Assembly (NCBI GenBank): GCA_005281725.1
Contig: SSBO01000012.1
Span: 15,652,566-15,716,565 of the forward strand
DNA length: 64,000 nucleotides
Direction: 5' to 3'
DNA from: Wuchereria bancrofti
Lineage: Eukaryota; Nematoda; Chromadorea; Rhabditida; Onchocercidae
Positions 58,043 to 64,000 of this stretch are shown here, one piece after another (positions within the stretch are counted from its first letter, which is position 1; every line of letters starts with the position of its first letter). A program made the position numbers and the translations under genes. The notes beneath the pieces are model-generated. The model had not been told where the DNA came from. It saw nothing but the letters and a program-made list of their open reading frames with translations, and did no database searches.

Positions 58043-61000
58043 CTAAATCCTAGAGCTTTCTACTTGATGCTAAAATATATGTTATTAGTATTTCATCTAC
58101 AGTGGTAATCTTGACTTCTAATAAATCATTTCGTGTATCACGAACAGACAAATATCAAGAAAAGAAAGTCATATTTGCACATCGACCGAACAATCTCAAC
58201 TGCAGTCAGGGAACTATCGGAGTAAAGAAGTGCTGAAAGACTTTCACCAAACCTTTAATTCAATGATTCCTGGTTCACTGGACAAAACCTAAACCTCACG
58301 AGACACCAATACAGTATGCGAGTCTTCTCTACAAGACACATCCTTGTTGTTGCATCTTCATTAAAAGGAAGGAAAATACGAAAGTGTGTCTTGATGCTAG
58401 GTGAGGTGATGAAGCGGGAACGAACTGAACGAAAAAAGTTCGGACTTTTTTGACACTGGGATATGATCGATGCCGTCCGAAGTAACTTTTGCGCGTTTCT
58501 AAACGACTATGTAGTCACTTTAAAATGTTGAGAAAGAAATGGAAGTTTTGATATTAAAGGAGATAATGAGGTAGAAGTTTGTTAGGAAGGAACACGGAAG
58601 TTGTAAGGTGTCCAACATTTTCAAAACCGTACACAATTGCCACCTTCCACATGTGAACAACAAAGCAACTACAGCGCAAGAGAGAATTGTATGGGATCGA
58701 GTGACCGACTTTCCCTCCCATATGACATTCGAATATCCGAATGTGCCGTAAGAAGGAAAGGTCACTGCACTGCACTTCTTCATATTCCTATCGTCGTGTT
58801 GTTTTATGATGGTCGCTTCATTCTCGATCGATCTGTGCACTCAAGGCATGGCAGTTCTTTGTTTGTACCATCATTGCAAAGAGTTACTTGATGATTTCAT
58901 AAGAATCGAAACTACTCCGTTTAAAAGAAAAGTTCTTCAAACAATAAACTCTTCGAAACTGTCATAAACACTCCTAAACAATTTACAATAAGTCCGCTGT
59001 ACAATAAAGATACGGAGTTTTGGGAATCTAATCAAAGACAATGAAGTTCAAATCATTTGTCACACTTGATAAAAAGCTCAATATATTGTCGCTCACTGCT
59101 GAATAAATGGTTTAATTATTTTAAATGGCTTAATTACAAAGCAAAATATACTATCTTCAGCAGTGTGGATGACCGATGATAAAAGAAATATAAGCAGAGA
59201 ATTCTATCCTTAACAAATTCCTATTATCTCATTTAAAGCAAGATTGAAAAATCTAATTTCTTTTTCGATATATTTCAAGACTAAAACATTCTTTAAAACA
59301 TTTCTCTATCTACCCTTGATCCAGTGATACTCGACAAATTACTAGTTCTGGTATTTCAAACAGTGATTATCAAGGGGATCTGTAGGTATGAATCTGAGCT
59401 TTCTTTTTTTTCCAATACAGCCCTCCAACACAGTCTATACGTACACCTACATCATCTGACTTCGGAAACCTGACTGGTACAAATACACATATGAGTATGA
59501 TATGATAAACAAGGAATCCATATAGTAGAACGGTAAAAACCATCAAATCACTAATTTTGAAGTTAATCAAACCCTTGTGTTACTCACATATTTTATATGC
59601 ATGCCGTGATCTCTACAAACACAAGAAGTGAATCGAATGTAACATTTAATCCCCCACATTTAATCTTCCATTAAACTGAACAGTCTCGATCTACATTCCA
59701 TGGCCCGTCTCACTGACAAGAAATGAAGTCATGTTAACAATTAATTCCCAACTACGTTTTCTGCTGATATTGAAAATTTGCAAAAAAATCTTGCACGAAC
59801 AGCAATGGAAGAAACAGATATTGATGTCTCAAAAATTTCGCTCATAAAAAAAAGTTCCATGAAATATCTGTACCAGTTTACATGCTCATTTCGTTGCAAA
59901 AGTAATGCTACATTCGCTTGAGTTCCGAGGACCTTTGGTCATATGATTTGTCACTTTTCCAAAATGATTTTTTTTTTAAAGTGAGACCTTCCGGACATCA
60001 AACGAAGCATTCTAGAATTAGTTTGCAAAACTTTCTACATATAGATATAACACAGTTCTTTGATTTCAAAACGAAAAGTTATCACATCACACGTTTAACC
60101 TCAGTTTGTAAGCAAGAATGCATAAACTTTCAAACTGTTAAACCCGATACTATATAGAAAGCGATTAATCGTGAGCAAGGAAGTGCGAAAGAGGACAGGA
60201 CAAAAGCATAAAGCAGACAACGGGAATATTGCATTAGCTATCAGCTTTTACAGTTGAGAACACGGCTAAAATTAAATAGAATGTAAGCAACAAACGAACA
60301 ACGGGAAGAAAAGAAGGCAAATATCACAAAAATACAAGATTGATAAAACTTTTTGACCAAAAATTATATTGTATGAATCACTTTTCTATAACTGAAATTC
60401 CAAAAGCACAAAAATTTTAATTCCCTAAAATAAGTGTGAAACATAATTCAAAAATTCTTTTGAAATGTTTAGGAAAAAGAAATCAGGTAGGCAGACAAGT
60501 CAGATAGATCAGGCAGTTTTGCTGATCTGACGTATATAATCAAAATATCATATTAGCACTTTAACTGTGACGCTAGAAGCTCAGCTGATCAATACAACAT
60601 GTGATAAAAAAAAATAGCACGAAATTGAAAAAAATATAAATTAACCGGAAATGAATACCAAAATACAAAAGTATGGCGAAGCAAAAGCAATAATTTCATC
60701 GGGAAAAACCATTTTTAGATTATCGTAAAGTGAACTCCTATAAACACATTTACCAAAGCCAGCAATTCTGCTCGACTTACAACAATTCATTCACTATTCC
60801 CTTTCCTATCCTAACAGAACAGTGTCAGAGAGATCAAATTACATAACCTTGAGGATAATGTGATCTAACTGACACTGTTTTATTAGACTAAGACATCACA
60901 AAGGCTACGTGAAGTATAAATGGAAAAAAATAGGACGGTTAATGAATGACCATAAATTTTTTTTGACAAGATAAATTTGACCCTCATATCTGTTAATAAA

Positions 61001-61548
61001 AGAAAAAGAATATAAAATTTCGAAAATCAAACAGAAATGTTGAACCCTATTTTTAAATAAGTCCCACCCATTTCTAAAACATTTCTCAATTTCAAGGAAG
61101 TTGAAAACTTTTTCAGCAGATTTCACAAGAAAAAATCTATCTTTAAAACCGAAAGTTCCGAACAATTTCCCAAATACAGCACTAAACGTGATGTTCTTTG
61201 ATTACATAAAACGAGTTTCAATTTTTTAACTTCGGCAAAACAGTAGCATAACGTGCTAATCGATAATAAGTTCGTTCATAATAGTTGAAAAAATACTGGA
61301 TTTTTCTTCTTCGAAAAAATTTCCACATCCTTTTATCAAGTAACCAAATTTGCAGTGTTGTTATGCTTAAAAAGTACCTATTTAACCATTTTTTTAAACA
61401 TCCTTAGAAATGCTTTAAACTTTGGGAAACATTCCTATCACTTTGGGTACTTGTTTTGCACACCAGATTTGAATCTTGTTTGGAGTGAAAATCAGTTTCA
61501 TAAAGAAGCAACTGAAAGTAATTAAAATGAAGAAAAATGGGACAACCA
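58043..61548. other. 3.5-kb spacer between pcyt copy 2 and tankyrase
   Basis: Counterpart of 9193-12648. No gene recognised. The reading at 59370-59570 (minus strand, 66 codons) is open here as in the left copy, while the plus-strand reading matching 10866-11060 has an early TAA here. Confidence 0.5.
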
Positions 61549-63821
61549 TTAAAAAGCAGGTCTCAAATCGTCGTTAACTATTCGATAAACAATCATATAT
61601 TCTGGATAGGCCTGCAAAAAATGTTCCCTTTTCCAAAAAGTGATAACAGACCTAATTTTACAGTTTGTCAAATTCGTCAAAGCACTATATTAAAGCGATT
61701 ATTTAGATATTGATTTTCATTAGTAAGTAGTATTTTTGAAAATACCATTCAAAAAATTCAACAGTACCTTCCCAATTTGAAAGAAAAAAATTTGATCTCA
61801 TTCCTAAAATTCAAAGTCTATTCTCATAAGCCATTCTTCTTAAATATTCGATATCTAAATTACGATATCTTCTGAGACGAATACTAACTAACAAAATTTA
61901 ACTTACAAATTATAAAAAAATTACTCACTTGCTCTCCTCTATATATGACATATTCCGGATAATTTAAACCACCTACACGCGGTTGTCCCATCACTGAATG
62001 ATGACCAGGTGGTGAATGTGCCATTTTGTTACAGGAACTCTATAAAGAGAGATATTTCAAACCATCTGGATGAAGAACATAAAAAATACTGTTAAACAAT
62101 AAGGATAAAATAAAGCAACTGTTACTACCTAATTCAATGTATACTAGAACAATGTATGCTTACTGTTTAGTGAGCTTATTTCGGTCAAAAATTAGCAAAT
62201 AAAGAACAAACTAACCTGTACAAAACATCTTCCTAACGTCACTCGACAAAGTAATAAATGTCGTACACAGATATAACAAGAACGATCACGGTGAAGACTG
62301 CATCCACTGCCTGCCATACCAAATACATACTGATTACTTTTGCTCGAATGTTCCGCAAAATAAATACCTATAAAAGTTTTTGTGTAGTACACAAACATCA
62401 AAAGAACGACCATGGTGAAGACTGCATCCACTGCCTGTCATATCAAACCAAATATAAAACAATACATCCCATTAGCTTTTTATATGTTTCATATTTTAAA
62501 TTGATTATGATTAGATAAAGCTTGTTTTTATATTCATTAACTCTTCAAGTTAAAAATCTCTCATTCATTAGCTCTTCAAATTTAGACAAGTCCTAATTAA
62601 CTCACCAGCACCAAACATACCACCCATATATGAATACCTCTCATCGAAACCTTTCTGTACAATGGAATGTACAAACGGTGATCCATGATACAAAAGTTTT
62701 TCATTATGCTCACCACAATTTTCTTCCGCAATATCTCCACGACGTCTTATATACCTTTGTAAAGAACATCATATTGAAGATTACAGCTAACTCGAGAAAC
62801 CGACTACTTTAAAAAACTAGACTTTACAAATTTGCATTCAATAATTTTTAATTATTTATTTAGCTATTCCGAACCGACTTTATAAATCATTACTACCGAA
62901 CATCTCCACGTATCGCTTAATCTTCATTAATTTATTCTGGAAGTCCTTTAATGCCTGCGTTTCATAATGATAAAAACTTATCACCTTTCATAAATTTTTT
63001 TGTTAAGAATCTTCTGTATATCAAGCACTTCAAACTTGGTGTACATTCCACCCAAGCCAAGATCTCGGTGTGAAACAATTGTAGAATTCAACCCTTTTTC
63101 GATTTGTTGGAATACTTCATTTGAACACTCAATTTGTACCAACACTGTGCCTATTGATACTGGTACCTGAATATTACTCGGCGAATTCCTACTTTCGTTA
63201 CCTAAATACATGTTTTAGGAATTATGTAACAAACGAAATTCCTACTAGATGAGATAATTAACGGAAATGGTTAATAAATTAACGTAAAGTTAAAGTGAAA
63301 CAAATGTTAACGGGATATTTAAGATCGGGATATTTCAAATCACTACGACTATCTCAATCTCTGCTTCAGTTCTCCAAATACTCTGTTAAAAAATCTGACA
63401 TAATAACATAGCTGGCAGATTGCAGAAAACAAGAAAATATATCAGTTTTTAAATTATACCACGAGCTATCCATTACATCCTGAACTATTTTCACATATGT
63501 AATAATAATCATCCCCAAGCCTCATATCATAAGGTGAATTAAAAGTAACCAAGTGAGAGAAAAAAGTGGTTTATATTTGATCATTCATTCTAATTCAAAT
63601 GCATTATCCTCACTTTTCCTTATACATTTCCCAATGTTCTTAAGCAATCGAAATCGGGTCCCGAAAGCATCAATTCCGATCGCTTTCAAATCATCATGTG
63701 TCATAATGGCCAAAACATCTAATGTAATTTTTTCCTTAGCAAATAAATTCGACAGCGAACTAAGACCAATCGATCGTAAATAGTCTTCCATAGAAAACTT
63801 TATTTCATATTCATTACCTCC
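61549..63821 (-). CDS. Tankyrase poly(ADP-ribose) polymerase, SAM and catalytic part (5' part beyond window)
   Basis: Poly-ADP-ribosylates partner proteins from NAD+; tankyrases bind partners through ankyrin clusters and polymerise through SAM. Visible exons, 5' to 3': 63614-63821, 62985-63201, 62606-62754, 62216-62367, 61929-62039 and 61549-61611, all in phase, about 260 residues to the stop. The SAM domain has [16 protein letters not shown] and [18 protein letters not shown]. The PARP domain has [14 protein letters not shown] with the catalytic His-Gly, [19 protein letters not shown] with the catalytic Tyr, the zinc-binding [31 protein letters not shown], and [16 protein letters not shown] with the catalytic Glu. 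H-Y-E is therefore complete. The ankyrin exons should lie right of position 64000. This copy shows none of the breaks found in the left-hand pseudogene. Confidence 0.95.
62281..62447. repeat. Pair of about 45-bp direct repeats spanning a tankyrase exon border
   Basis: A segment starting at 62281 inside the PARP exon recurs at 62404 in the neighbouring intron, offset 123 bp, with a few mismatches. The left-hand pseudogene has a single unit (about 13362-13405) and lacks the 123 bp between. Confidence 0.8.
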
Positions 63822-64000
63822 CTGGAAGTAGAATATTATATTAAACCACTCAAGAAAATCTAAAAAACAATGTAAAAACGAACGCAGCGAAAATTTTCCG
63901 TATGCATTATTTAATATCACAATGCTTGTTAATTTCAAAATTCCCAAGCCTATTATGGTCTAACCAAACAACTGATTTAGTCAAAAAGAAGAAATGAAAC

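Overview
The window is nuclear DNA from a nematode. It is AT-rich, its genes are split into many small exons with mostly 50-700 bp introns and canonical GT..AG borders with short TTTCAG-type acceptors, and the proteins look like nematode orthologues (RHO-1, C/EBP-type bZIP, SMG-4/UPF3, PCYT-1, tankyrase). Intron sizes and composition suggest a spirurid or filarial parasite rather than Caenorhabditis; that placement is inference. No rRNA or CRISPR array was seen, and no intact transposon or tRNA was recognised by eye.

Layout, left to right: (1) 1-3444, a decayed partial copy of the DHX33 helicase gene. (2) 3472-4033, a remnant of the first two UPF3 exons. (3) 5613-9192, a choline-phosphate cytidylyltransferase gene (pcyt, copy 1) whose exons all remain open but which is interrupted by an assembly-type duplication at an N. 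(4) 12649-21050, a tankyrase pseudogene. (5) 22889-24124, the last three exons of RHO-1, lacking the P-loop exon(s). (6) 24825-27836, DDI1. (7) 29410-31011, a C/EBP-type bZIP gene. (8) 31768-37665, an intact DHX33. (9) 38833-42721, UDP-glucose pyrophosphorylase. (10) 43635-43803, the last exon of a probable allatostatin-C/somatostatin-like peptide precursor. (11) 48645-53356, an intact UPF3/smg-4. (12) 55639-58042, an intact pcyt (copy 2). (13) 61549 to the right edge, the SAM and PARP part of an intact tankyrase.

The dominant structure is a directly repeated block. 1-15400 matches 33.86-37.15 kb plus 52.69-64.0 kb, with many small substitutions and indels. The left copy lacks about 15.5 kb: the end of DHX33, UGP, the peptide gene and most of UPF3. 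In the left copy DHX33, UPF3 and tankyrase are broken by frameshifts, stops and deletions, while pcyt stays open. Three single-N positions (2405, 7750, 24253) behave as contig joins. Two are flanked by exact sequence repeats, one of which brings in a segment identical to the right-hand copy; the third sits where the RHO-1 N-terminal exons should be. Whether the two copies are truly neighbours, or a diverged paralogous or sex-linked copy was scaffolded here, is open.

Most complete genes encode housekeeping functions: rRNA/translation helicase, UDP-glucose synthesis, nonsense-mediated decay, phosphatidylcholine synthesis, poly-ADP-ribosylation, proteasome shuttling and actin control. There is no operon-like functional theme, although UPF3, pcyt and tankyrase lie in the same orientation.
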